From assembly GCA_023014335.1 (NCBI GenBank), contig JAECYW010000024.1, positions 310,001 to 374,000 on the forward strand: DNA of 64,000 bases. The letters are read 5' to 3'. Every line of letters starts with the position of its first letter. The stretch's first letter is position 1. Position numbers and translations under genes: made by a program. Below the pieces are notes generated by a model, which had not been told where the DNA came from, did not search any database, and was given only the letters and a program-made list of their open reading frames with translations. This DNA comes from Galerina marginata (taxonomy: Eukaryota > Basidiomycota > Agaricomycetes > Agaricales > Galerinaceae). Shown here in pieces: positions 22,981 to 34,800 of the stretch.

Positions 22981-24645
22981 ATGAGGTGCTTCTTCCTGTA
23001 AGCATTTTCCATCTAATCCTCATCGAGTCGACCGCAGAAAGCTGACGATTTCTTCCTTTATTTTTACTCTCAGAATTCTGAACCTCTGGGTTCTTCTTAC
23101 AAATGTTGTAAATGTCGCATCACTTAAGCTTAAACTCCAACCACAAACGCCAGTCGGCACCCCCACACTCGTCCTTTGGTTCCGAGACGACACCGACCCG
23201 GACTCACTGAAGTTTGACCTCCGTTTCGTTCAGGGTGATGCGGACGTAGGCCTGGCGCTGGCAGGGCTCGAGATGGGCGAAGATGATACATTTGGAAGAG
23301 CCTCTGTTACTTTTGCTGCTGATGGGTGCGTCATCGTGCTCTCCTTTTATCTTTCTCAAACATTCTTTCTGATTAACGTTTCACATTTAGGCAGTTCGTT
23401 CTGAAGGCAGTTACGGGGTGAGTTGCTACGTCACATTCCTTCTTCATACACGAACTCAAGGAACCTCCATCACTGAGTAGTTCGCAACTCATCGTTGTTG
23501 GGACTAGCAATCAAGTCTCCGCTGTTAGGCTGGACCCTGGTTCGACCGCTGGTTCTCCCTCAAGCTCATCAGCAACGACTTTGGCGCCTACCGCAACACC
23601 GTGAGCAGCTCCTCAGACTAATTTAATCCAGGAGAAATTTAACGGACCGCATTTCTAGACCATCAAATTCAGCCTCAGATACCGCATCATCTAGCACCTC
23701 AACCCCAACACCGATATCACCTCCGTAAGTAGGGTTCTCTTATATCTCTTCCTTCCTCTTTGAACTTATGGGTCCAAACATCTTATGTCCAACAGTACAT
23801 CTAACTTGCCGCCAAATGCCTCTTCTACATCCCGGTACGTCATCCTCTTCAACCCATCAATTTACCTCACACCTATCTGACGTCCTCCTCTCTTTCACTT
23901 CTTCTCTACCAGCCCACAGTCCGTCTCAAAGCTCGCACACCGCCCCAACATCCCCGCCATAGTCGGCGGCATCATCGGGGCCCTCCTCCTGCTCGCCCTG
24001 CTCGCCCTCCTCTTCGTCTTTTACTCCCGCCACCGCAAGGCCACCGCTGCGCAGCGCCGGCTGACTTTCCATCGGGACATGATGGTGCAGCCGCGACTCA
24101 TGATCCAACCTCGCGCGGGTATGGCCTCTGCTGTACCTCCGCCTCCATCTCTGCCGCTGACGCTGCCGGTACCGTTACCCTCAGAGTCGATGGGGGATCC
24201 GGAAGGGAATAGGTTGTCGACGGCTACGGGAGTTACGGCCGTTACGGGTAGTACCACCGACGCTATTGCGTATACTGGGTATGAGCACGAGCACGAGCAC
24301 GACGCAGACCACCTCGACGTCGACCTCGAACAAGGCCTGCCCACCTCCGCCTCCTTCCCCCGACCGCCCCCTCTCACGCTCGGCTCTGGCCACATCGTGT
24401 CCTCGCCCAAAGGCCCGCGTCCGTCTATCAAGCGTACCACCGTCTCGTCCTCCGTTTCGACTGCTACTACCGCCTCCAGCCCCGTGTCGACGTTCTCAAA
24501 GGGCAAAGTAGGGCAAGCTCAGGCGGCGATGCGCAGCTCGGGCACGCTGATTAGCATTATCCCGCGCATGCCTCCTACTCAGCCACTGCCTCCGCCTCCA
24601 CTTCCGCCTAAGAGCCCCACACGGTCCACACCGCGGAAGGGATAG
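22981..24645 (+). CDS. Single-pass surface membrane protein with Ser/Thr-rich ectodomain
   Basis: Seven exons: 22981-22997, 23074-23325, 23391-23417, 23481-23600, 23659-23724, 23796-23834, 23913-24645; 417 aa. All introns except the first keep phase 2. The start codes MRCFFLILNLWVLLTNVV, a signal peptide. Residues about 25-115 form a beta-rich domain with P..TPTLVLWFRDDTDPD, similar in style to the Kre9/Knh1-like Ser-Thr-rich surface family of fungi. Residues 120-175 are Ser/Thr/Pro-rich and likely O-glycosylated. A membrane span, AIVGGIIGALLLLALLALLF, lies at about 185-205 and is followed by basic SRHRK. The cytosolic part (about 210 aa) is Pro/Ser-rich. The layout is that of a fungal wall sensor or adhesin-type receptor. 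Function is inferred from layout only. Confidence 0.8.
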
Positions 24646-25313
24646 AGATGGTGCGGGGTAATGTGCTAAGGCTTCGGGGGGCGTCAGTTTCATGGCCCGT
24701 CCATTGGTCGTAAGGCAAAGCCGCTGGACAAGATGACGAGGAGAGCTCATGTGTTATGAAACCACGAGGAGAGCGCCTGGCGATGAGGCTGGGTATGCAG
24801 GGTATGCAAATTCGTTGATGGTGATGTCGGTGTTCGGAGGTAGGACAAACGAAAGGAAACCGGTCCTAGTAATGTATACTACTAGTACGTAGTAGTGTAT
24901 CGCGATGTTCGTCAGATGTAAGCAGTAGACGCACATGGGCTATATATACTTTGGCGGAGACACGTGTTCAGCTCTACTCGAGTATCATCCTGTATAAGTT
25001 TCCCAAGGCACCAGAAAGATTTCGCTGCCTTTCCAAATTCGGATGATCGCATAGCAAGGGTAGAAATGGCAGAACGATTTATTAATTCCTCAGATTCAGA
25101 GTGGTTTTTAGTGCATTACCTAAAACTGAAGCACCGAGAGGTACAGAGAAACATGGCGCACCCGGTCAGCTAATTAAGTACACGTGTATACCGGGTGGAT
25201 GTAAGATTCAAGAGGCAGTGAACACGGGGCTTCAATTGGGGCGCTCAATCTGGACAATGAATTCCCATTTTTGGACGTATTCTTTTTAACAAGGCGTTGT
25301 TGCACGGCCTTGA
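24646..25313. other. Intergenic, nothing recognised
   Basis: The 3' flank of the membrane protein gene. Contains 'ctactagtacgtagtag', a short palindrome near 24890. No supported gene. Confidence 0.45.
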
Positions 25314-25619
25314 CGGCTTGCACCAGCAAGGGTCGAGAACAAATTCGCTGACTTTGCGACGCCGGACGTACAACGAATACTATCTCACAGTAAGATAGGA
25401 AACGAAAATGCCAGTGGCTGTGTCAATCTTTCGTGGCTGGTGATCGCCCTTGTATTCCAGTCTCTAGGCGAGCAAGCTAATTATATGGCGGCATGCGACA
25501 ACTCGGTGGCAGAGATGACATTTTGGTTCCATAATGAATTGGAGCATCTCTACAGCCAAAACAAGGTTGACCGTATCCGTCTGACAGGCGTACGACTTCA
25601 AGTTGAAACTAAAGCCTAA
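25314..25619 (+). pseudogene. Open frame without a start, possible exon relic
   Basis: A 101-codon frame runs from just after a TGA (25311) to TAA at 25617-25619. Its composition looks coding: it has a balanced mix of residues with segments such as ENKFADFATPDVQRILSHS, NLSWLVIALVF and FWFHNELEHLYSQNKVDRI. No ATG lies in the first 60 codons and no upstream exon could be joined. It could be the last exon of a decayed gene, or an unspliced exon upstream of the NACHT gene. No family recognised. Confidence 0.35.
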
Positions 25620-25969
25620 CGTAAACTCCCTGGAGAGAGATGGGTTTGCCGTTATCGCTTTTATTCTACATATAGCAGCTGGTAACTAACAAAGTCGTGA
25701 CGCAGGCCAGTTGGTATATCCTCACTCGGTTCAAGCTTGTCCTCGTCGACGCATAAGGACCATGACAAACCTGACTGATACGGCATTTTGTGTGAGCTCA
25801 ATTCATTTGCAGAACGTTTTTGACAGGTTCCAACCTCAATACAACGTATAGCTACTACCAGTCATGAAACGAGTGCTCATTCACATCAAGAATATAAGGA
25901 ATGCTAGTTCAACCCTAACTATTCTCGAAAATTCTCCCTCCTCTCCACTCAGATCAGCCATTGGTACCA

Positions 25970-28313
25970 ATGGCTATGTTTACAGGAAGCAACCTGCTCA
26001 TTACCGGAGGAGCCTTCACAAGTACTACCAACGTTGTTCAAGGTGTGTTTCGTCGATATTTCCTATCAAATCCTATTAACTACTTTCAAGTTTCGGGATT
26101 CGACAGACTTAGGGATATGGTTGCACGCGGCGCATTCCACGACTCCGGAGAACGACATTCCCCACCGAGATGCCACAAAGAGACTCGAACCGGGGTTCTG
26201 AACAGAATCATAAATTGGCTCAACGGAGGAAATAAAGGACCACCTACACAGGTTCTATGGATGTATGCCAGGGCAGGCGTTGGCAAATCCGCAATCGCCC
26301 AGACCTTTTCCGAGAAGCTAGCGGCAGAGAAGCGTTTATTGGCGGGATTCATTTTTTCCCGATTCGATGACATGAGGAATAGCGGAGGTCGGCTTATCCC
26401 AACGATTGCTTATCAGGCAGCTCTGAACATTCCAGGACTGCGCGAGGTCATAGAAGCCGCCGTGGATCGCGATCCCTTGGTCCTTGGACGCTCTCTTGAC
26501 GTGCAATTCACGGAGCTTATAATTCAACCAATCCAGGTACTTCAGAAGGCCGGATATTTCGACAACATACTGGCGCCACGTCTAATTATTCTTGACGGCC
26601 TAGACGAGTGTAAAGACCAGGATCTTCAAGTTGATATCGTTCGATTAATTTCGACTACCCTCGACAATCACCCCACCTTACCGCTGAAGTTCCTCATTTG
26701 TAGCCGCAAAGAACAGCACTTGGTCATTGCCTTCGAGTCTTACTTCACGAAAGGGCTCACGCGCTTGAATTTGCAGAATATGCTGCTCGAGTGCTACGAG
26801 GATATAAGAATGTTTCTCGTCGATAAATTTGCCGAGATCAAGAGAACACATCCTCTACGCTCTCATATTCCCACAGATTGGCCCGGTCCACACACTCTCG
26901 AAAAGCTAGTAAAGAATTCTGGTGGCCAGTTTCTATATGCATCGACGGTCATTAAATACGTGGAAAACATCCGACGCCGACCTCTCCGTCAACTGGAACT
27001 CATCCTTAGCAAAAATCCTGAGCCGTTCACGACCATCGATCAACTATACAGGGACATTTTCGCAACCCTCGAGGACCCGCAACTCGCATTAGACATACTC
27101 TGTGTCGCGTTACTTGGGAATCAGGTATTAAAAGTACGGGAACTCGAGAATTTCTTAGGTCTTGAGCCTGGTGATCCAGAACTTGTTTTGGGAGAGCTCT
27201 CCTCGGTTTTATCGTTGATCCGAGAGGAGGATTTTTGGAACCCGTGTTTGCGATGGGTAAAGATAACACATGCTTCTTTCGACGATTTTCTCCGCGACGC
27301 CTCAAGATCCAAGGAATTGCATATCGACGCTGCGCAGCGACATGCGAAATTTGCACGTAGATGTGTCGAAATTATTAAAGAGCCAGGTAAACTCCTCTAT
27401 GTTAGAATTTAACGAAACATCGTCCTAATACTGTGCTAGATAATCCACTGTTCCAGTACTCCTATAGCTGTTTAGCGTATCACCTAGGTTTCGCTCCCTT
27501 GGAGGATCAACGGGCCATTATCGATGATATGCCACTGGCATATATTTTCCAGGATAAACGACGTTGGCTGGCGCCACGCGATATATTTAAATTGACCCTC
27601 GACTATTTCAACCTTGCGAAAAAGGTATGTAGGTCAATTTATGTCGCACTATTTTGGGCGACTCACTGGCATTAACCTTGATCCAGGATACAGAATTCCA
27701 TAATTTTCTACGCCACATGTTTCAGCTGCACGTTTTTAGCCTGCTTGAGACCTATTACTCGGATGCGATCCTTACTTTCTTGCTAACGGTTATAGGATTT
27801 GTGGCCGAAAACAATGCAAGATGGAACAAAAGACTCGCTTGCGCTGTCGTAGGCATGGTTGGGGCGGCCAGCAAAGACACGAAGGCCGTGGATAAGCAAG
27901 GTCTAAAACTTGTGAGAGCCCTAGATGATTATGAAGATTGGTTTGCCTACCTGGAACTCCTTTGGGGCGTTGTGGGCGATAAACACATTCCGGAGAAATA
28001 TGTCCTCAATAGGCAGCGATACGCGCTGTCCGTCGTGGCATGTTTGCAATATATGTGTTGCCATCCAACATGCCAGTGCACCGGTCCACGGAACTGCATT
28101 TCCTTCTCGAAAGCATTCGAAGACCGTTGGGCACATCGTTATAAGCAGGAACTAACGACAGATCTTCTTCCGTTCCTTCTGGAACATGCCGAACCTTCAG
28201 AGAATTTGGAGCGTTTTATCAGCCAAAACGTGTCTGCGAAGAAGCTTCTCCAAGGCCTGATTACGGAGAGGAAGTTGGACGGTGCGGTTATTGCCCAATA
28301 TTTGGCGCTGTAG
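25970..28313 (+). CDS. NACHT-domain STAND ATPase
   Basis: Four exons: 25970-26042, 26091-27386, 27440-27624, 27687-28313; 726 aa. ATG at 25970 is preferred over an upstream TTG. The first intron (48 nt, GTGTGT...TTTCAAG) is in frame, so an unspliced form would carry 16 extra residues. The short N-terminus (MAMFTGSNLLITGGAF) and the motif FHDSGERHSPPRC are typical of basidiomycete NACHT proteins. Walker A is ARAGVGKSAI (about residue 90) and Walker B is RLIILDGLDEC (about 190). A winged-helix-like segment follows (THASFDDFLRD, about 425). The C-terminal 250 residues are helical and carry no WD40, ankyrin or TPR repeats. STAND ATPases of this type act as NLR-like sensors in fungal incompatibility and defence; the trigger of this one is unknown. 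Confidence 0.85.
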
Positions 28314-31312
28314 CTAGCGATTTTAGTAGGAAATACTCATGCCTTCGAATTTATTTAATTATTACAAGTAATTTAGCAACATATTTCCTCTCGTTTGTCG
28401 TACCCTGGTGTTTCGATAACTGATAATCCATGGAAGGAGCATTAATCGAAAAGACTGTCTTTCTCTAAGCCCATTCGGTCCTCGGATCAGTAGTTTCCAA
28501 CTCCGCGTCCTCGTTGCTAGATAAAAACTAGATAAAACCAATCCCTTCAATCTTCCCGTAGGCCCCCACTTTCTTCCCGCACATCATGATCCTCTCCAAA
28601 GTCTGTCGATACTCCCCCTCCTATCACCCACTGTGCAGAATTTGGAGCTACCCTGGGCTTGATCGAACGCCTCTCGGAGTTGTCGCTCATGAGTGACTAC
28701 GCGTTGCAACATGCCCAGGTTCTGTATGGCTCTTCGGTCCTGCTGGGTGAATATCGGCGAATTCACATTACAGACCATCTTTAAACTTCTTCATCCCACC
28801 CCTCGCAGCCTTTTGAGCGATGCCTTCATTTCTCCCATCGAGGATTCAGACGATATTGTGACTGCCTGTGCGGAATGTAGAATCCTATAGATCTATCAAA
28901 GAGGATGCTCCGGATCTATTCAAAAAACTCGTCCTTCTTACCACGCTCTGAATCGGCGGATATCCAATTCTTCTTTGAATTCGAACCGTCCTCCGAGTCT
29001 GTCTGTCTCACCTCCCATTCTCTGTAGTACGCGGTGTCGAATGCCTCAGAGCTTCATTCGATACTTTCGTTAACAGATTGTTGCCTACTATCGCGACGGA
29101 TGGCGTCCACAGCCAGACTCTTTTTTTTTCGGTCATTGAATTCGAATGTCCAGCAGCCACCACGCCTGTTCCCTCCCGCCGCCCGGCATACTCTTTGCGT
29201 TTTCAGTATATGGATCGATGACTACGATCAGTGTTTGTATTTCTTCTCTGTCAACGGCAGGGCTAGGCAATATTCAATTCCTGTCCGGTCCTTTGGTTTT
29301 GCAGTCGTATTCCGAGTCTAGTAACGGCGGCACTCTTCAGATATCAAAGAGAACGCGCTGTTTAGGAAACTCGTCCTTCTCACCCCCACCGAGTCGGTAG
29401 ACGTCCAACTCTTTCATTTCCCCACCCTGTTGTGGATCCCTGAATCGGACCGCGTCCGAGTCTGGCTATCCCACCTCCTATTATCTGTACTGCGCGGTGT
29501 AGAATGCCTCAGGGTACACTCGACGCTTTCGTTTTACAGATATCTCGAAAGCCGTGATGACAGGCAGACTCTTTTTTTTCGGTCGTTTTGATTCAATATC
29601 CATCAACCTCGCTTCCACAAATACTTCTTGTTCCGCTTGGCCATTCCCTGTCTGGCCGGCGCTTCCCCTCCCGTCATAGTGTACTCTTGCTTTCTCTCAA
29701 TATGGATTCCTGTGATCAGACTCTGTATTGTCTTTTTCACGTTTTCAGCACCGCCAGTTCCTCCGTTCATGCGTCTCGTTCCTCTCCTCTCCGGTTTTAC
29801 AACCGTGTTTCCGAGTCTCCTGGCGGTGGCTCTTATTCTTCGAAGATCAAGTGCGGCAGTTCCAGCAATTCTTGGAGTACTCTATTCCTGCGCTGTGCTC
29901 TTTCCTCAGAATTTTTTTGTTCTGGGTGGCTATTATGCTTCGAGTCTGATAACGCCGGACTCCAAATCCCTGTAATGCGGCACGTCAAGGGGCATTGAAA
30001 TGTGCTTTTCGTGTTCATTTCATTGGTATGATCCTAAGTGCGATCAGACTGGCGTTCATGCGCGTTCCGCTCAGGAAATTCTTGGACGCTGCGGCCTTTT
30101 GATTCTGCCCTTTGTACGATGGCTCAATGTGTAGTGGCTCATTCTACGGTATCATTGGTCCATTCATCCTTCTGACTGCTCTGCATTCGAGGTACACTTA
30201 GAGTCTGTCATATCTGGACGCTATACTATACACCGAAAAGCGGCATGTCCAATAAGCGTTGGGCTTTTGGTATTCCCGCTGTTCATAATAAAAGCGTCGT
30301 ACAAGTGCCAGTAGCCAGACTCTGCCCGAGGTGATACCTTTTCTGTATTCGTCCGACCATCGAAAACGAAATGAATGGTGCTTCAATACTCTGGACAAGC
30401 TGTGAAGCATAACGGAGCTTTACAGTATGTACATCGACCCTGCTGGAGATCGGTGCCGTTTCGCAGCACGGTGCAACGTTCGCTCGTCGCTGACCATGCT
30501 TTCTTAGGTGCAGAGATTAGATTAGATTCAGGGCGGTTCTATGGCACATATATTGTAAAATAATTCTGTCTTTTCCCATGCACGTTTTGGCCCCTGTTTC
30601 TCTCATGTTCTTTTGACGAATTTTTTTCACGCAGGTTGGAAGGATGCGCTTTTTACACAAGTTCAATTTTTTAAATCTCAGATTCATTTTCGGCTGGTGG
30701 CTACCAGTCGGTCCTTGAATCCAACGGGGTGAAAAATCCTCATCTATCCTGTTGTTCAGACTCGTAAGGTACAATCGGCTAAATTATAGTTCTAAGACAT
30801 TCATCCAATGGTTTTCAAGTCCATATCCCGTGTCAGAAACACTGAAAATTGTCAAGTTATATCCTAGTTTCTTGAGGTAAGTAGCAATCACGTCTATTAA
30901 GGGAATTAATTCTAAAAACGGCTATCCTTCCTATTCCTTAGCCAGTCAACATCTGAGTAATTGCCATCCGGAATTTTTCATTCCATTGTCATTGTATTTA
31001 CCTCTCTGAAGATCTTTCTTGTGCTTATATTTCTCTACCCTCTCAATGTACCAACCAGGGAACTAACGGGCATGGCATTCACCAGGATTAACTGCCACTA
31101 CTTGTATTCTGAGGGTCTAGGAATTTAATCTCAGATTACGAGACCCTTTAGGGATCGTTCTTGTACCACAGTTCAGTTTTGTTCTCACGGTCAAGTAGTT
31201 TGGCCCCCGTTATGGTAATGCATTCGCACCATGTGGTTGGCATTCTCTCCAACAATTCCGAGGCGTTGTCGTCGCCCCAACTGCCCCAACGCATAATTCC
31301 AAGGCCCATTAT
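28314..31312. other. Repeat-derived, gene-free region
   Basis: Holds the diverged repeat family described at 28900-29990. Frames such as 29588-29998 read through the repeat units and change frame between copies, so they are not genes. Beyond 30 kb I see nothing recognisable up to the LTR at 31313. Confidence 0.45.
28900..29990 (+). repeat. Two diverged tandem units of a dispersed repeat
   Basis: Units begin near 28930 and 29365 and share, in order, 'aaactcgtccttct', 'tccgagtctg', 'gcggtgt.gaatgcctcag', and 'gactcttttttttcggtc'. Spacing between matching points is about 440-470 bp. An inverted third copy lies at about 47130-47640. Non-coding; type unknown. Confidence 0.55.
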
Positions 31313-31808
31313 TGTAAGGGCAACTGTCAGTCGGAACGTCGGAGACGGAAGTCGGACGACGCTAATCAAACTAGCAGGGAATCCAAAGGTTTAGTTTATT
31401 AATAAGTAGATAAACTAACAACTAACTCACCTAGCAGGGAATCCAAAGAGGAAAGGATGGGGATCCCACTGCAGGTGAGCCGTATAAATACTGTGCTAAG
31501 TCCAAATGTGGTACGATGTAAATAATAAAATAATAAATAAAATGGCCTGATGGCAGATAATGCGTTCCGAGGACCGGGTGCAGTGAGAGGGCTCGGAAAG
31601 CGGAAGGTTGCGGACATTATTCCGGCGGAACGTGGAGCGGAAGCGGAATGGTAGGCGGAATGGTGCAAATCTATCTTTTTACCATACAAGGTAAAAAGAT
31701 GGATTCATGTGACTTTACGGGCGTCGATGCGGCGGAACGTAGAGTGGGCTCGGAGTGGGAGCCGGAGCGGAAGTAAGTGCGGAAGCTCGGAACGAGGTTC
31801 CCCTTACA
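31313..31808 (-). repeat. 3' LTR of the chromovirus
   Basis: 496 bp copy with the same TATA box and candidate start site (aggaaaggat on plus at 31449-31458). Differences from the 5' LTR are mostly transitions. The pol frame ends inside it at 31715. Confidence 0.95.
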
Positions 31809-34800
31809 ATTACCCCCCCTCCAGAATCGCATCGCCTCGATGCGGAGGTGATGACTGGCATGGGTCGGAATGGAATGGAGCCAAAAGCCAGTGCGCGGAT
31901 TTGTCGTGGGGCCCCGGGGTTTTGGGCATGGAACTCTGTGACAAGTTCCGGGGCGTTAACATTGTCCTTGTACTCCCAAGAATTGTGTTCCGTTCCGTAG
32001 CCTTCCCATTTAATTAGGTACTGGAGTTTCCGTCGGAACATTCGGCTGTTTAAGACTTCTTCAACTTCATAGTGTTCTTCTCCGTCGATAAGTTCCGGGG
32101 GTGGAGGAGGGTCGGATTGACGGCCGGGAATCGGGTCCTCCGGAGCGGGAGTTAGTTTGATCACATTAAATACCGGGTGGAGGCGTTTTAGAGAGACCGG
32201 AAGTTGGAGTCGGTAGGCATTGATTCCAATGCGTCTTTCCACCAGGTAGGGTCCAAGGCGACGGTGTGCAAACTTCTTGGAGGGCCGGGTGGTCTGAATG
32301 TCACTGGCGTCGAGGTACACTTTGTCTCCGGGTTTGTAAACCGGGGCTGGGGTTCTGCGCTGGTTGTAGTACCGCGCCATGTCGTCCTTGGCTTTGGAAA
32401 GTGCGGACTTGGCTTCCTCAAGTGTGTCCTTCATCCGTTTGGTGAACTCGTTAACCGCTTCTAATTTGGACGGAGGCTGGTGTGGCTCGAACCCCATCCG
32501 CGGATGTCGTCCGGTGTCTAGCAGGAACGGAGTGTGCTGGGTCGCGGAATGGATGTGGTTATTGTATGCAAATTCTGCAAGCGGAAGGAGTCCCTGCCAG
32601 TCGTCTTGTCTTTCGCTGACAAATATCCGGATGAACTGTTCCAGTTCTTGGTTGACTCGTTCCGTTTGTCCGTCGGTCTGCGGATGGTATGAAGTGGACG
32701 GGGTTGCCTGAATTCCGAGTAGGCGGTACAGCTCCTTCATGAATTCCGCGATGAACTGAGATCCGCGGTCGGAAATGACTTTCCATGGAAGTCCGTGAAG
32801 TTTCCATACGTGCCTAAGGAAGAGTTGTGCGGCTCCGGCGGCGGTGATTGTGGTAGTGGTCTCGATGAAATGGCCTCGCTTTCCGGTAGAGTCTACAACA
32901 ACCATAATTGCGTCGTAGCCTGCAGAATCTGGAAGTTCCACAATGAAATCTACACTGATGGTGTGCCACCGTTCCTCCGGGATCGGGAGCGGAACAAGCT
33001 CTCCAGATGGAAGACAACGTTGGGCCTTGGTTTGGAGGCACATATCACAGGTAGAGACATACCGTCCGACATAACGCGACATATTAGGCCACCAATAATT
33101 CCGGGAGACCAGTTCCAAGGTTTTAAACCGTCCTGCGTGTCCAGCAATCCGAGTGTCATGGCAGAGTGAGACTATTCTCCGGCGGAGATCTGAAGTCGGG
33201 GGCACATAAATCCGTCCTCGGAAATACAAGAGATTGTCACGTTCGGACCACTCTCCAGAACGGAGTGAGCGGTTAGATGATTTCCGGAGTTCTTGGATGG
33301 CCTTAGCAACGGGTTCCTCGACCGGGTCTTTAACACCCTTGCGGATGTCTCGGAGGATGTCGACCTCAGCCCCAACAGCTTCCACAACTTCCATTGCTCG
33401 GACTGCAAAGAATTTCGGAGTCAGGAGTGTGATGTTGGAATTATCTTCAGAACCTGTTCCATGATCGGAACGTCGGGACAGTGCGTCCGGCTTTCCCATT
33501 GTCCGTCCGGGTTTATGGCGCATGAGGAAGTCAAACCGGGCAAGTACCAGTGACCATCGTGCTTGTCTCCGGTTGAGCTGCTTGGCTGTCATGAAATATT
33601 CCAGGTTTTTATGGTCCGTCCAGACCTCGAACTGGTGTTCCGCGCCCTCAAGAAAATGCCTCCACTCCTGTAGAGAGCGGATGATAGCCAGCATTTCCTT
33701 GTCGTGGATTTCATAATTCCGTTCAACCGAGGATAAGGACTTGGAATAAAATGCGACGGGATGCCATTTGTCATCTTCCGGGGAGATCTGCGACAATACC
33801 GCTCCAGTTGCAAAGTCGGAACTGTCTGCCTCTACTCGGAAAGCACGAGTGGAATCCGGGGAAAGTAAGACCGGGGCTGAGGTGATAGACTGCTTGAGCT
33901 TATCAAAGGCAGCCTGTTCATCCGAGTCCCAATGCCATTTGGTATCGTTCCTGGTGAGGTCAAAGAGCGGTCGTGCGTGTTCCGAAAAATCTCGGATGAA
34001 CCTTCGGTAGAAGTTGGTAAAGCCTAAAAAGGATTGCACTTCCTTTTTATTAGACGGTTCCGGCCATTCCGCAACTCCCGAGATCTTGACCGGGTCCATT
34101 CCGACGGAGTTGTGTGAGATGATCACTCCGAGATATTCGACTGTGGTCCGTTCAAATTCGCATTTGTCTGGTCGGAGGTATAACTTATGCTTTTCCAAAA
34201 GTTCAAGTACTCTCCGGGTGACCTTCCGATGTTCCTCGATGGTTTCCGTGAAGATTAGGATGTCGTCCAAGTAGACCACGACGACTCCTTCTGAGATAAG
34301 GTCTTCGAAGATGTCGTTCATCATGGTCTGAAAGGTAGCAGGGCTATTGGTGAGTCCGAAAAACATGACCAGGGGTTCAAATAGTCCGCGGTTGGTCCGG
34401 AATGCTGCTTTCCATTCGTCTCCTTCCTTCATCCGGACATTGTTGAAGCCCCAGCGGACATCCAATTTGGTGAAGTACTTTGCTCCTCTGAGTTTGTTGA
34501 TTAACTCGGAAATAAGCGGAAGCGGGTACTTGTTCTTCACGGTCATTGCGTTCAGTGCTCGGTAGTCCTGGACCAGTCGGAGGGAACCATCCTTCTTCTT
34601 GATGAAGAAAACCGGGGAGGCCATCGGGGATTTGGAAGGACGGATCCGTCCGGAATCAAGGTTCTCCTTAATGAATGCGTCGAGTTCCTTTTGTTCATTG
34701 ACTGCTAAGGGATAGACTTTGCAACTCCGAGGGTTCGCTTCCGCAACAAGTTCGATTGCGTGGTCCCATGGTTTCGGATCCGGCAGGTTGTCAAAGGACT

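Noticed and set aside
24021..24506. A 161-codon minus-strand frame
   Set aside because: It is antisense to the cytosolic region of the membrane protein gene and Gly/Arg/Val-biased.
29588..29998. Ser/Leu-rich plus-strand frames at 29 kb
   Set aside because: They run through repeat units, and corresponding positions in other units are out of frame.
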